Source: Galbibacter sp. BG1
GTDB taxonomy: Bacteria > Bacteroidota > Bacteroidia > Flavobacteriales > Flavobacteriaceae
NCBI RefSeq assembly: GCF_013391805.1
Contig: NZ_CP058364.1
Span: 2,981,501-3,045,500, forward strand
DNA: 64,000 nucleotides
Reading direction: 5' to 3'
The notes under the pieces were generated by a model. That model was not told the origin of the DNA. It was given only the letters and a program-made list of their open reading frames with translations, and did no database searches. The first letter of the stretch is position 1; every line of letters begins with the position of its first letter. The translations under genes and the position numbers were made by a program. Shown here in pieces: positions 54,110 through 63,333 of the stretch.

Positions 54110-56422
54110 ATGATCAATAAATTAAATTACCTGTATGGACTGCTTATTCTAGGCATAATTTCATGCGATTCTGTAAAGGAGAAAGAAAAAGAAATCGCCT
54201 CACCCGAAGGGAACGCAAAATACGTAAATACCTTTATCGGTACGGGAGGGCATGGCCACACCTTTCCTGGAGCTACTGTTCCCTATGGTATGGTGCAATT
54301 AAGCCCAGACACTCGTACTGACGGTTGGGACTCTTGTGGTGGTTATCATTACACTGATAATTCTATAATAGGGTTTACCCATACACATTTAAGTGGTACA
54401 GGTATTGCAGATTATGGGGATATTCTATTTATGCCATTTTCTGGAGAAGTACAATTGGATAGGGGCACACCCGATAACCCAGACAGTGGTTTTAGATCCA
54501 GGTTCTCACATGATCAGGAATATAGCCAACCTGGTTACTACAAAGTTCATTTACTGGATGATAAAATTACAGCTGAACTGACCGCAACCGAAAGGGCAGG
54601 CTTCCATAGGTATACATTCAAACCCGGGGAGGATCAAAAATTGATGATAGATTTAACCCACGTTTTACAGGAAAAACATAATAAGAATGAAATTAATGAA
54701 TTTAAAATATTAAGCGACACTGAAATATCCGGTTATAAACTTACCAAAGGTTGGGCTAAAAAACAGCACATTTATTTTTATGCAAAATTCAATAAACCTT
54801 TTGTTGGCAGTTTGTACGACGCAGATTCCTTAGCTGAAGGAGATAGTTTGAAAACTACATTGAGTAAGGCCGTACTTCAATTTTCTTCGAATGAAGAACC
54901 GTTATTGGCGGTTGTTGGAATCTCTTCGGTAGATTACAACGGGGCAAAACAAAATGCCACCAAGGAGATTTCACATTGGGATTTTGATAAAATTAGGGAA
55001 CAAGCTTATGACCAATGGAACGATCAATTGAAAACAATTGCAATAGAGGGTACTACAGATGAGGAAAAATCTATATTCTATACAGCTTTGTACCATACCA
55101 GTATTAGTCCAAACATTTTTAATGACGTAGACGGGCGTTATCGAAAAATAAATATGGATATTGATACCTTACCAACAGGTGAAAATACGTACACAGTTTT
55201 TTCTTTATGGGACACTTTTCGAGCTTTTCATCCTCTATTAACTATTACGAATCCGGATTTGGACGCAGAATTCATAAATACCCTGTTGAAAAAATATGAG
55301 GAAGGTGGAATATTGCCGAAATGGGAACTGGCCGCCAATTATACTGGTACCATGATAGGTTACCATGCCATTCCAGTTATTGTTGATGCGTATTTTAAGG
55401 GAATTCGAAATTTTGATGTGGATAAGGCTTATAAAGCTATGATAGCCACCTCCAAATTTGATAGGGATAATATAGAAGCAAATAATGAAAAGATTTTAGA
55501 AAAACTAATGCCTATGGCAAAAAAATATAATGAGGAACTTGGGTATATCCCTGCAGACCTAGAAATTGAATCTGTGGCAAAGGCGTTAGAATATGCTTAC
55601 AATGATTGGTGCATTGCCCAGTTGGCAAAAGATCTGGGGAAAGATGATGATTATGAATATTATATGGAAAGGGCAAAACGCTATGAAAAATATTTTGATA
55701 AGCAAAGCGGATTTATGAGAGGAAAATTGGCCGATGGAAGTTGGAGAACACCTTTTGACCCCAAAGCTTCATCCCATAGGAAGGACGATTACTGTGAAGG
55801 AAATGCATGGCAATGGACTTGGTTTGTTCCTCATGATGTGGACGGCTTGGTAAATTTAATGGGGGGCCGTGATAGGTTTACGGCCAAACTAGATACATTA
55901 TTTTCTACGGATTCAAATATTACAGGAGATCAAACATCCAATGATATTTCTGGATTGATCGGTCAATATGCCCATGGAAATGAACCAGGGCACCATATTA
56001 CCCATCTATATAATTATGTGGGACAACCTTGGAAAACCCAGAAATTGGTAGACTCGGTACTTACTACGTTATATTTCAATAACCCAAATGGATTGGCGGG
56101 TAATGAGGACTGTGGACAAATGTCTGCTTGGTATATTTTAAACGCAATAGGGATATATCCTGTATGCCCAGGCTCATCCGTGTATTCAATTGGAAGACCC
56201 ATTTTTGGAGAGGTAAATATAGCCCTTAAAAATGGGAACGTTTTTACGGTTAAAACTAAAAACAACTCAAAGCAAAACAAATATATTCAAGGGATTACTT
56301 GGAAGAATATGCCTTTGAACCAACCATTTATTGATCACAAAGAAATCATGGCTGGGGGTGTTTTGGAAGTACAATTGGGGGCAAAACCTAATAAAAGCTT
56401 TGGAATTCAAGGACACGAATAA
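54110..56422 (+). CDS. GH92 alpha-mannosidase-like lipoprotein 2
   Basis: The product is 770 residues. The lipobox ILGIISC places an acylated Cys at residue 19. The family-92 core is complete: IGTGGHGHTFPGATVPYG, THTHLSGTG, FSLWDTFRAFHPL, AHGNEPGHH with Glu625 and GNEDCGQMSAWY with Asp667. Unlike enzyme 1 it is lipid-anchored, probably at the outer membrane, so the two may act at different sites or on different linkages. It is the second GH92 of the operon. Confidence 0.94.
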   Translation: MINKLNYLYGLLILGIISCDSVKEKEKEIASPEGNAKYVNTFIGTGGHGHTFPGATVPYGMVQLSPDTRTDGWDSCGGYHYTDNSIIGFTHTHLSGTGIADYGDILFMPFSGEVQLDRGTPDNPDSGFRSRFSHDQEYSQPGYYKVHLLDDKITAELTATERAGFHRYTFKPGEDQKLMIDLTHVLQEKHNKNEINEFKILSDTEISGYKLTKGWAKKQHIYFYAKFNKPFVGSLYDADSLAEGDSLKTTLSKAVLQFSSNEEPLLAVVGISSVDYNGAKQNATKEISHWDFDKIREQAYDQWNDQLKTIAIEGTTDEEKSIFYTALYHTSISPNIFNDVDGRYRKINMDIDTLPTGENTYTVFSLWDTFRAFHPLLTITNPDLDAEFINTLLKKYEEGGILPKWELAANYTGTMIGYHAIPVIVDAYFKGIRNFDVDKAYKAMIATSKFDRDNIEANNEKILEKLMPMAKKYNEELGYIPADLEIESVAKALEYAYNDWCIAQLAKDLGKDDDYEYYMERAKRYEKYFDKQSGFMRGKLADGSWRTPFDPKASSHRKDDYCEGNAWQWTWFVPHDVDGLVNLMGGRDRFTAKLDTLFSTDSNITGDQTSNDISGLIGQYAHGNEPGHHITHLYNYVGQPWKTQKLVDSVLTTLYFNNPNGLAGNEDCGQMSAWYILNAIGIYPVCPGSSVYSIGRPIFGEVNIALKNGNVFTVKTKNNSKQNKYIQGITWKNMPLNQPFIDHKEIMAGGVLEVQLGAKPNKSFGIQGHE

Positions 56423-56454
56423 AACGAAAAAAAATATTCAATTAAATAGTAATT

Positions 56455-59148
56455 ATGAAATTAAAGCTTATCTCCGCACTGCTTTTAATGTTTGTTTGCC
56501 GGCTAAATGCCCAAGGAAACTTTTTGTCTTCGGGGGATGAGGAATTGGATTCAATACGTCTGGCGGTTAAGAAAAACCCTACTTCAGCTGAGACTTTTCA
56601 ACTTAGGGCTTTTAAAATGAAGCTGTGGATGGTTATTCTTCAACAGCAGGGGGCTAGACTTGATCCATTCGTTGCTATTGATAATGAAATGGCTGAAATT
56701 GTCTGGTGGAATACTATTTTTTGGAACGAAGGGAAACCACAGGATTTTACCCCTGATGAAATGGATAAGTTATGTGATATTACCGATCGGGGATATGAAG
56801 TTTTGGAATACACACAAAAGGATTTAAGAGATAATCCACGAAAAATAATAAAGGCTTCGCCGGATGCTCAGGAGGTACCTACTCAAGAGAATCCAATAAA
56901 CTGGACACATTATAAAGGCAATAATGGCCTTAATGGTTATACTGGTGCCGAGGGTCCTCAACTGGGGGAAAATGTCTGGAAATATCCGGTAGGCCTTCCT
57001 TGGGAGTCGGAACCCGTTGTAGAGGGAAATCGAGTTTATTTATCCTCTCCTGGGATGCGTACTGCTATGCTTTGCGTTGATTTGGAGTCTGGAGAGACCA
57101 TTTGGGATACTACGCAACAAGCTGAAATTATGGGAGACCAACTTTATAATACCCCTAGTAATATGGCCACACCAGTAGTGCTTGAGGATTTTGTACTCTA
57201 TCGAGAAACTGGTAGCAGGGGTAATAAGGGTCCTACCAAAGAGATTGTTTTTGTAGATAAAAAGAGTGGTGAAATAGATCATGAGGTTTTGGCTGGGCAT
57301 GTCGATTATCGTGTAGGATTACCAACGGTGACCGCTAATGAAGAGTTTTTAGTATATACACATGGAGTACAGGATATTGAGGCGATACCGCCAATAGCAC
57401 AGGCATATAATAGGGTTGTTTGTAAGGACACCCATAGTGGGAAACTTTTATGGGATTTTAATATTGGATATACTTTTGCAGATCCTTTATTGGTAGAAGA
57501 CAGGGTCTTTATAGGAAACCAAACGGGGTACATGTATGCAATGAAATGTGGGGAAAAGTATGGCCCAGTGGATAAAAGGCGTATTGCTTGGGAATTTAGG
57601 GCAGCCGGCTCTATAAATGAAAAAGCGACAAATTACAAAGACTATTTATTTTTTGGTGATAACTCCGGAAGGTTCTACTGTTTGAATAATCAAAACGGGG
57701 AGAAAATATGGGAATTTAAGGTGAAAGATACGGAACAGCGTTCTTTTAGGCATTTTTCACGTGCTTTTGTAGTGGATGGTAAAGTATTTGTTGGGGCGGC
57801 TGATAAAATGATATATTGTTTCGATGTCAAATCGGGAGAATTGCTGTTTTCATATCTAACCGATGATTGGATACGGGCCAAACCTGTCGCAAAAGATGAC
57901 CGATTGTATTTTGCAACGATGAAAGGGTCATTCTATGGATTGGATATTTCCAGAAAAAAACCAAAACTGATTTTTAGAAAAACACCGGGAGATCATCCAG
58001 TTATTGCCGATTTAGTAATCACATCAAATAAAGTGTTGTACAACGATTCAGACCTTTACACGTATACTTTTAACTTAAATGGCGACCTACTCTGGAAGAA
58101 GAGTCTTGTAGGTAGTTTCATCAACGATAGTGGAAATCGAATCTTTACTGATGAAATCGCAGGTGGGGCTAGATATATGTCTAAGCCGACCGCTGCCAAT
58201 GGTTTGGTTTATTTTGGGAGTCCAATTCGTTTTGTTTATGCCGTCGATGCCAATAACGGAAAGGAAAAATGGAAGTTTGAAGCTGGCGCCTCGCTCTGTG
58301 GTGCACCAGTTTATGATAATGATAAAATTTATTTTGGTGTTCACAGCGGGGAAGACGAATTCTACTGCTTAGATGCTCAAACGGGCGAAGTTATTTGGAA
58401 ACAGGATGTCGGCTGGGTATGGGGGTCCCCAAATGTAAGTGATGGAATAGTATATATTTCAGGAATCGATGGAAACGTACAAGCCCTTGATGCCAATAAT
58501 GGGCAAATTATATGGCGCCATCGTTTGGACCGTTCCATCTGCAGTGAACCTGCTGTGGAAGGAGATCAGGTGTTTTTTGGAAGTTGGGATCACTATCTCT
58601 ATGGAATGAACAAAAAAACCGGAAACATTAACTGGAAGTTCCATCTTAGCGGCGGAACCGATTCAGGTGTTCAAATTGTAAAGGATGGTAAAATCTATTT
58701 ACCCATAGGAGGACCTAGGTTTCGTTGTTTGAATGCTAAAACTGGAGAGGTACTTTGGGAATTTACAGAGCCTAAAACAAATTTCAATGTGACCCCTGCA
58801 TACCATAATGGTAAAGTGTACTGTTCTAATTGGTATGGGATTGGATTGGGCGGAATATGTACAGTTTCCAATCTTTATTGTTTAGATGCTGAAACAGGTG
58901 AAAAAGTGTGGCAGGGTTACGGCGGAGGACTCAGCGGACCGGTGATTGGAGCGAATGGAGACGTTTACATAGCATCGGTTTCAAGCCCCTATTTTTATTG
59001 TTACGATGGAAATGGTAATCCTGATGGAAGCGCAAAGATAAAATGGATGTATAAAATGGGAAATAAAGTAGAGGAGAGTACACCAGCTCTCTATAACGGT
59101 AAAGCCTATATCATGTCATCGGACGGATATATTCACGCTATAAAATAA
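56455..59148 (+). CDS. Exported PQQ-type multi-blade propeller protein (paralog 4)
   Basis: The product is 897 residues; signal peptide ends Leu-Asn-Ala-Gln. It shares the N-terminal domain (DEELDSIRLAVKKNPTSAET, MKLWMVILQQQGARLD) and the end MSSDGYIHAIK with paralog 2, to which it is closest. The blade series (DLESGETIWDT, NNQNGEKIWEFK, DANNGKEKWKFE, DAQTGEVIWKQD, NKKTGNINWKFH, NAKTGEVLWEFT, DAETGEKVWQGY) is complete. It follows GH92 lipoprotein 2 by 32 bases, the same distance as between GH92 enzyme 1 and paralog 2. Its stop overlaps the next start by one base (TAATG). Confidence 0.85.
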   Translation: MKLKLISALLLMFVCRLNAQGNFLSSGDEELDSIRLAVKKNPTSAETFQLRAFKMKLWMVILQQQGARLDPFVAIDNEMAEIVWWNTIFWNEGKPQDFTPDEMDKLCDITDRGYEVLEYTQKDLRDNPRKIIKASPDAQEVPTQENPINWTHYKGNNGLNGYTGAEGPQLGENVWKYPVGLPWESEPVVEGNRVYLSSPGMRTAMLCVDLESGETIWDTTQQAEIMGDQLYNTPSNMATPVVLEDFVLYRETGSRGNKGPTKEIVFVDKKSGEIDHEVLAGHVDYRVGLPTVTANEEFLVYTHGVQDIEAIPPIAQAYNRVVCKDTHSGKLLWDFNIGYTFADPLLVEDRVFIGNQTGYMYAMKCGEKYGPVDKRRIAWEFRAAGSINEKATNYKDYLFFGDNSGRFYCLNNQNGEKIWEFKVKDTEQRSFRHFSRAFVVDGKVFVGAADKMIYCFDVKSGELLFSYLTDDWIRAKPVAKDDRLYFATMKGSFYGLDISRKKPKLIFRKTPGDHPVIADLVITSNKVLYNDSDLYTYTFNLNGDLLWKKSLVGSFINDSGNRIFTDEIAGGARYMSKPTAANGLVYFGSPIRFVYAVDANNGKEKWKFEAGASLCGAPVYDNDKIYFGVHSGEDEFYCLDAQTGEVIWKQDVGWVWGSPNVSDGIVYISGIDGNVQALDANNGQIIWRHRLDRSICSEPAVEGDQVFFGSWDHYLYGMNKKTGNINWKFHLSGGTDSGVQIVKDGKIYLPIGGPRFRCLNAKTGEVLWEFTEPKTNFNVTPAYHNGKVYCSNWYGIGLGGICTVSNLYCLDAETGEKVWQGYGGGLSGPVIGANGDVYIASVSSPYFYCYDGNGNPDGSAKIKWMYKMGNKVEESTPALYNGKAYIMSSDGYIHAIK

Positions 59149-60251
59149 TGATGAAGAGAATATTAAATAAATGGTTCGTCCTTGTCTTGATCACTTGCAT
59201 GACTGTAATGGTTTCAAATGCACAGAAAGGAAAATTTCGGTTGGCAATCGACGGTTTATCACATGGACATGTAGTTTGGGTTTTTAAGAATGTAGATACT
59301 ACTAAAATTGATATAGTAGGAATAGCTGAACCCAATAGGGAATTAGCCGAACGTATGGCAAGAAAATATAAATTTTCAATGGATTTGGTTTATGATTCTT
59401 TGGATGAACTGATTGATAAAGTAAAACCGGAAGCAGTTGCAGCATTTAATTCTACTTATGAACATTTGGAGACAGTTGAAGTTTGCGCTCCAAAAGGGAT
59501 TCACGTTATGGTAGAAAAACCACTGGCTGTAAATTTAGAGCATGCGGACAAGATTGTTTCATTGGCAAAAAAAAATAATATTCATGTAATAACTAATTAT
59601 GAAACAACTTGGTACCCCTCCAATGCTTTTATAAAAAATATGGTAGAAGGTGATAGAATAGGGGAGATTAGACGGATTATTGTCAATAATGGTCACAAAG
59701 GACCTCAAGAAATAAATGTAAACAAGGAATTTCTTGGTTGGTTGACAGATCCTGAACTGAACGGAGGTGGAGCCATTACCGATTTTGGCTGTTACGGAGC
59801 AAATTTAATCCTTTGGTTAAAGAAAGGTGAAATGCCTACATATGTGTATGCCACTTCGCACACATTTAAGCCCAAAAAGTATCCAAGGGTAGATGATGAT
59901 GCCACCATTTTATTGGACTTTAAAGATTGCCAAGGAGTAATACAACCTTCATGGAATTGGCCTTATTCCCGAAAGGACATCGAAGTTTATGGAGAGAACG
60001 GATATGTGATTGCTAAAAACAAAGAAAATGTAAACTATAGGTTTGGGGAATCACAGGAGTTAACCCAAAAGGTTACTGATTTGGAGATTTCCCATACAAA
60101 TCCATTTAACTATTTTAAAGCGGTCGTAAGAGGGGAAATTCAAATAGGGATTATGGACCTATCAGGTTTGAGAAATAATTATAATGTTATTAAACTGCTG
60201 GATGCTGCCAGATTAAGTGCAGCCGAAGGAAGAAAGATAGAAATAAATTAA
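59148..60251 (+). CDS. Exported Gfo/Idh/MocA-family oxidoreductase
   Basis: The product is 367 residues. Residues 1-26 form a Sec-type signal peptide (MTVMVSNAQ); no twin-Arg motif is seen, although exported members of the family often use Tat to carry a bound cofactor. The Rossmann start is FRLAIDGLSHGHVVWVFK, so the usual GxGxxG is replaced by a G-L-S-H-G-H pattern. The conserved family motif HVMVEKPLAVN is intact, and GGGAITDFGCYG matches the substrate region. It probably acts on a sugar or sugar acid in the periplasm, cofactor uncertain. It is translationally coupled to the upstream propeller gene and lies 11 bases before the epimerase fusion. Confidence 0.82.
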   Translation: MMKRILNKWFVLVLITCMTVMVSNAQKGKFRLAIDGLSHGHVVWVFKNVDTTKIDIVGIAEPNRELAERMARKYKFSMDLVYDSLDELIDKVKPEAVAAFNSTYEHLETVEVCAPKGIHVMVEKPLAVNLEHADKIVSLAKKNNIHVITNYETTWYPSNAFIKNMVEGDRIGEIRRIIVNNGHKGPQEINVNKEFLGWLTDPELNGGGAITDFGCYGANLILWLKKGEMPTYVYATSHTFKPKKYPRVDDDATILLDFKDCQGVIQPSWNWPYSRKDIEVYGENGYVIAKNKENVNYRFGESQELTQKVTDLEISHTNPFNYFKAVVRGEIQIGIMDLSGLRNNYNVIKLLDAARLSAAEGRKIEIN

Positions 60252-60262
60252 AACGATAAACT

Positions 60263-61957
60263 ATGTATTCAATTAGAAAGCCCTTAATTTTAATGGTGTC
60301 TATTTTAATGGCTGTTTTACTCAACGCCCAAAAACCTACCCAAAACGTAGATTGGCCTTTATACGCTTATAATTTTGGCGGTTTACAGGAAATGTCACCT
60401 GCTGAGCAAGTTTCAACTTTGGTATCCGCAGGATATCAAGGAGTTTCTGTTATGGCGAATCATCGTGGTGAAATGATAGATTTAAAACCTTTTTTTAGAG
60501 CTGCTTCAAGCCATGAGGATTTTAAAGTATTTTCGGTTTTTTTTAGATATAACGCAAACGATGTAGTCGATGTTCGGGAGGGATGGAAAAGTGTTATTGA
60601 TCAACTCTCCGGTAAAAATACGGCGCTTTGGGTAATTTTTGGAAGACCGAATGAAAAGCTTACGAAAGATTTTGCCGTCAATAAATTAATTGAAATAAAT
60701 AATTATGCAAAGCTTAAAGGGGTAGAGGTAATACTTTACCCTCATCACAAGGATGTTATCCAGACTGCGGAGGAAGCTTTTAAAATAGTGGATAGCATTG
60801 ATAGTGATAATTTAAATTTAGTTTATCACACGTGTCATGAAATTCGTTCGGGACAAGGTCTCCGTGCGCCCGAAGTGTTACGGAAAATAAAAGACCGACT
60901 TAAGTTCGTAACTATTGCGGGTTCAGATAAACGTGTCGATACTACCAACGCGATGAGTATCGAAAATTCTACTATAAAACCACTGTATAGAGGTAATTAC
61001 GATTTAATGGCTGTATTAAAAGGACTTAAGGATATCCGATATCAAGGAGCAGTAGGGTTTATAAACCATCAAATTAAGGAGGATCCTGAAGTTTATCTAC
61101 CGGAATCAAATAAAACTTATCGTAAATGGCTTAATGAACTCAATAAATTAAAGTGGCCTAAGGGTTATGATGCTCCCGATCAAGCAGTTTATCATAAGGG
61201 AACAGATTCTTGGTATATCTCCAATTTGGGAGGAGGAATTTCGTTGGAACAGGATAGTTATGGTTGGATAACACGGACGGATGCCAGAGGGGTTGTTAAA
61301 GATACGGTTTGGATTGGTATTAAAGAAGGTATGCATGCTCCTTCAGGAATGATTATCAAAGAAAATCTACTGTTTGTGTGTGATAGAACAGGGGTTCACG
61401 AAATTGATATTCTGAAAAAGACAATTGTTAACTTTTATCCATTGCCGGGAGGGAAATTTATCAATGATATCGCAATTGCCAATAATGGAGATTTATTCAT
61501 TTCAGATTTCTTTGGAAATAAAATTTATAAACTACCCGCGAAATCTAGAAAGGCAGAAGTTTGGTTGGAAACGGAACGCTTAGAAGCTCCGGACGGTTTG
61601 TTGATGGATGGAGAAAACTTAATAGTGGCTTCTTGGGGAAAGTTAAGTGAGCCTGGGAGTTTCGAAACGACCAAGCTTGGGGATCTTCTAAGTATTGATC
61701 TAAAAACTAAAAAAATAACTCCATTGATTAAAGAGGTTGGCAATATGGAAGGGATTACAAAAGCAGGTGATTATTACTATATAACGGATTGGGCGGCTGG
61801 AGAACTTTTAAAAGTAAATCCAAAGAGTAGTTCTGTAGAAAAAATTTTAACAGGTTTGAAACACCCTACAGACCCAATGTATGCCGAAGATTTGGGGATT
61901 CTTGGTTTTCCGCAGCATGGAACCAATCAAGTACTTTTTATGAAACTTAAAAAATAA
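60263..61957 (+). CDS. Exported fusion: sugar isomerase/epimerase TIM barrel plus SMP-30 propeller
   Basis: The product is 564 residues with a signal peptide ending Leu-Leu-Asn-Ala-Gln. Residues about 30-290 match the xylose-isomerase-like/AP-endonuclease-2 barrel (EQVSTLVSAGYQGVSVMANH, GVEVILYPHHKD, LNLVYHTCHEIRSG, KFVTIAGSD; His and Glu residues at the metal positions). Residues about 295-564 are an SMP-30-like propeller (APDQAVYHKGTDSWYISNL, DNGLLMDG-like PDGLLMDGENLIVASWG), paralogous to 3721-4605. A combined isomerase and lactonase could process a sugar through keto and lactone forms outside the cytosol. The fusion is not one I recognise as described. Confidence 0.8.
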   Translation: MYSIRKPLILMVSILMAVLLNAQKPTQNVDWPLYAYNFGGLQEMSPAEQVSTLVSAGYQGVSVMANHRGEMIDLKPFFRAASSHEDFKVFSVFFRYNANDVVDVREGWKSVIDQLSGKNTALWVIFGRPNEKLTKDFAVNKLIEINNYAKLKGVEVILYPHHKDVIQTAEEAFKIVDSIDSDNLNLVYHTCHEIRSGQGLRAPEVLRKIKDRLKFVTIAGSDKRVDTTNAMSIENSTIKPLYRGNYDLMAVLKGLKDIRYQGAVGFINHQIKEDPEVYLPESNKTYRKWLNELNKLKWPKGYDAPDQAVYHKGTDSWYISNLGGGISLEQDSYGWITRTDARGVVKDTVWIGIKEGMHAPSGMIIKENLLFVCDRTGVHEIDILKKTIVNFYPLPGGKFINDIAIANNGDLFISDFFGNKIYKLPAKSRKAEVWLETERLEAPDGLLMDGENLIVASWGKLSEPGSFETTKLGDLLSIDLKTKKITPLIKEVGNMEGITKAGDYYYITDWAAGELLKVNPKSSSVEKILTGLKHPTDPMYAEDLGILGFPQHGTNQVLFMKLKK

Positions 61958-62152
61958 AAAACCGCTGTGCAAGCCTGTCCTGCCCTATCAGGCGGGCACA
62001 AGGCATTGTAGATTGAATAAATTAAGAATACTCCAACGCTAGCCTACCATAATATTTCGGTCAGGTAAACCTCGGAGCAACTTGCCCGACGGCAGTCGGG
62101 TTATAAATCTCACTTTGTGGGTACATTATTAATTAACTCTAAAATTTTTATT
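61958..62152. repeat. Intergenic spacer with two REP-like palindromes
   Basis: Hairpin 1 at 61973-62004 pairs GCC-TGT-CCTGCC with GGCGGG-ACA-GGC around a CTATCA loop, with two bulged bases. Hairpin 2 at 62085-62100 is CCCGAC-GGCA-GTCGGG. The spacer is GC-richer than other intergenic DNA in the window and contains no coding frame. Short GC-rich palindromes of this type occur as dispersed repeats in flavobacterial genomes. They could also stabilise the upstream message end. Confidence 0.55.
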
Positions 62153-63313
62153 ATGAAACTAACAAAATTTAAAGGAAAATTTGCTGGTGCAATGCTGGCG
62201 ATTATTGGCACTATGGTTGCTTGCGATAGCGATTACCAGGTGCAGGAAGAAGAATTGATTGTGGCCTATGCCGAAGCACCTGAAGTTCTATTAAATACCA
62301 ATCCAGGCTTTGAAGAGGGGCTTACCGGTTGGTCAACCTATAAAGCCCCGAGTATTGCGAACGATGCCATAATTCGTGTGGACAACAACGGAAATGCAAA
62401 ATTCGGGAATAAACACCTGTTTATGAGACTGCCGGCCAGTGCTACTATTAATGGTTCGGAGTATATTAATTTAGGACAGACATTAAACTTAAGCAGTACA
62501 AAACGATACCGTTACAGTGCTTGGGTTAAATGGGCCAATCCAAATAACTCCCTTCCAAGTGCTATTATTTCCATTTGGGCTAGAAATCAGGATGGGAGCT
62601 ACAACGGTCAGGATGTTTGGATCACAGATGGCAATGATTATAAATATTTAACTTTCGAATTCACCCCAAATGAAACCGGTAATGTATTTTGTTATATTTC
62701 CTTGTTGACCCACCAAAATGGCTTTGATAATACAGATATATTTGTAGATGCCTTGCGCATCGAAGAAATTGGTGATGCAATTGTAGATGTAGATCCAAGA
62801 CCTGCAAACCAAAACCTTTTGTCCAACTCATTTTTTAGTCAAGATTTTGCAAATTGGACCACCACCAGCTATAATCCCCATAATGTAAGCGGGCTTAACA
62901 AGTTTATTGTTAATGACAATGGAAATAAAAGAATGCGCCTAGAACTACCAGGGGCCTCGAACAATACCTACTTAAATGAAACATGGATTGGTGCCTATCA
63001 GGAAGTAACCCTTTATGCGGGGAATAAATATGTGTTGGAAGCCAATATTGATAGGGTAGTGCCGGATGCACTTCAATATGAAACCATAGTAAACCTTTAT
63101 GCATTAAAACCCGAAACTCCAAATAGTCCTAGAGCTTGGTTGGGAGATGTCGATTACAAATTTAATAAATCTGAAAATCATTTTTACTCCCAGGTAATAT
63201 CCCCAACAGAAACCACTACGTATAATATTACCGCAAGGGTTTTTGGTTGGGCTAATGAAGGCAATCCTGTTTCCGTTAATTTTGACAATATAAAAGTGAA
63301 AAGGATAGAATAA
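62153..63313 (+). CDS. Surface lipoprotein with two CBM4/9-like modules
   Basis: ATG 62153 gives 386 residues with a lipobox GTMVAC (Cys24); the frame also contains GTG 62117. Two beta-sandwich modules follow. The first (about 45-215) opens NTNPGFEEGLTGWSTYK and closes DNTDIFVDALRIEEIG. The second (about 225-385) opens LLSNSFFSQDFANWTTTSYN and closes VNFDNIKVKRIE. This is the usual CBM_4_9 layout. It probably serves as a surface glycan-binding protein for the + operon and is separated from the upstream genes by the REP-like spacer. Confidence 0.82.
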   Translation: MKLTKFKGKFAGAMLAIIGTMVACDSDYQVQEEELIVAYAEAPEVLLNTNPGFEEGLTGWSTYKAPSIANDAIIRVDNNGNAKFGNKHLFMRLPASATINGSEYINLGQTLNLSSTKRYRYSAWVKWANPNNSLPSAIISIWARNQDGSYNGQDVWITDGNDYKYLTFEFTPNETGNVFCYISLLTHQNGFDNTDIFVDALRIEEIGDAIVDVDPRPANQNLLSNSFFSQDFANWTTTSYNPHNVSGLNKFIVNDNGNKRMRLELPGASNNTYLNETWIGAYQEVTLYAGNKYVLEANIDRVVPDALQYETIVNLYALKPETPNSPRAWLGDVDYKFNKSENHFYSQVISPTETTTYNITARVFGWANEGNPVSVNFDNIKVKRIE

Positions 63314-63333
63314 TAAGTAATTTTTAAATTATA

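Noticed and set aside
38094-59148. Calling the four PQQ-type propellers PQQ-dependent alcohol dehydrogenases.
   Set aside because: The blade signature alone is shared by BamB-like scaffolds; I could not see the vicinal Cys pair or the catalytic Asp context of quinoprotein dehydrogenases, so the enzymatic name is not supported.
60825-60838. ATCACACGTGTCAT inside the epimerase fusion gene, resembling the LacI operators.
   Set aside because: It lies within a coding segment for Tyr-His-Thr-Cys-His-Glu, which is a conserved part of the barrel, and has a poorer flank than the six intergenic sites. A chance match is more likely, although an auxiliary site cannot be ruled out.
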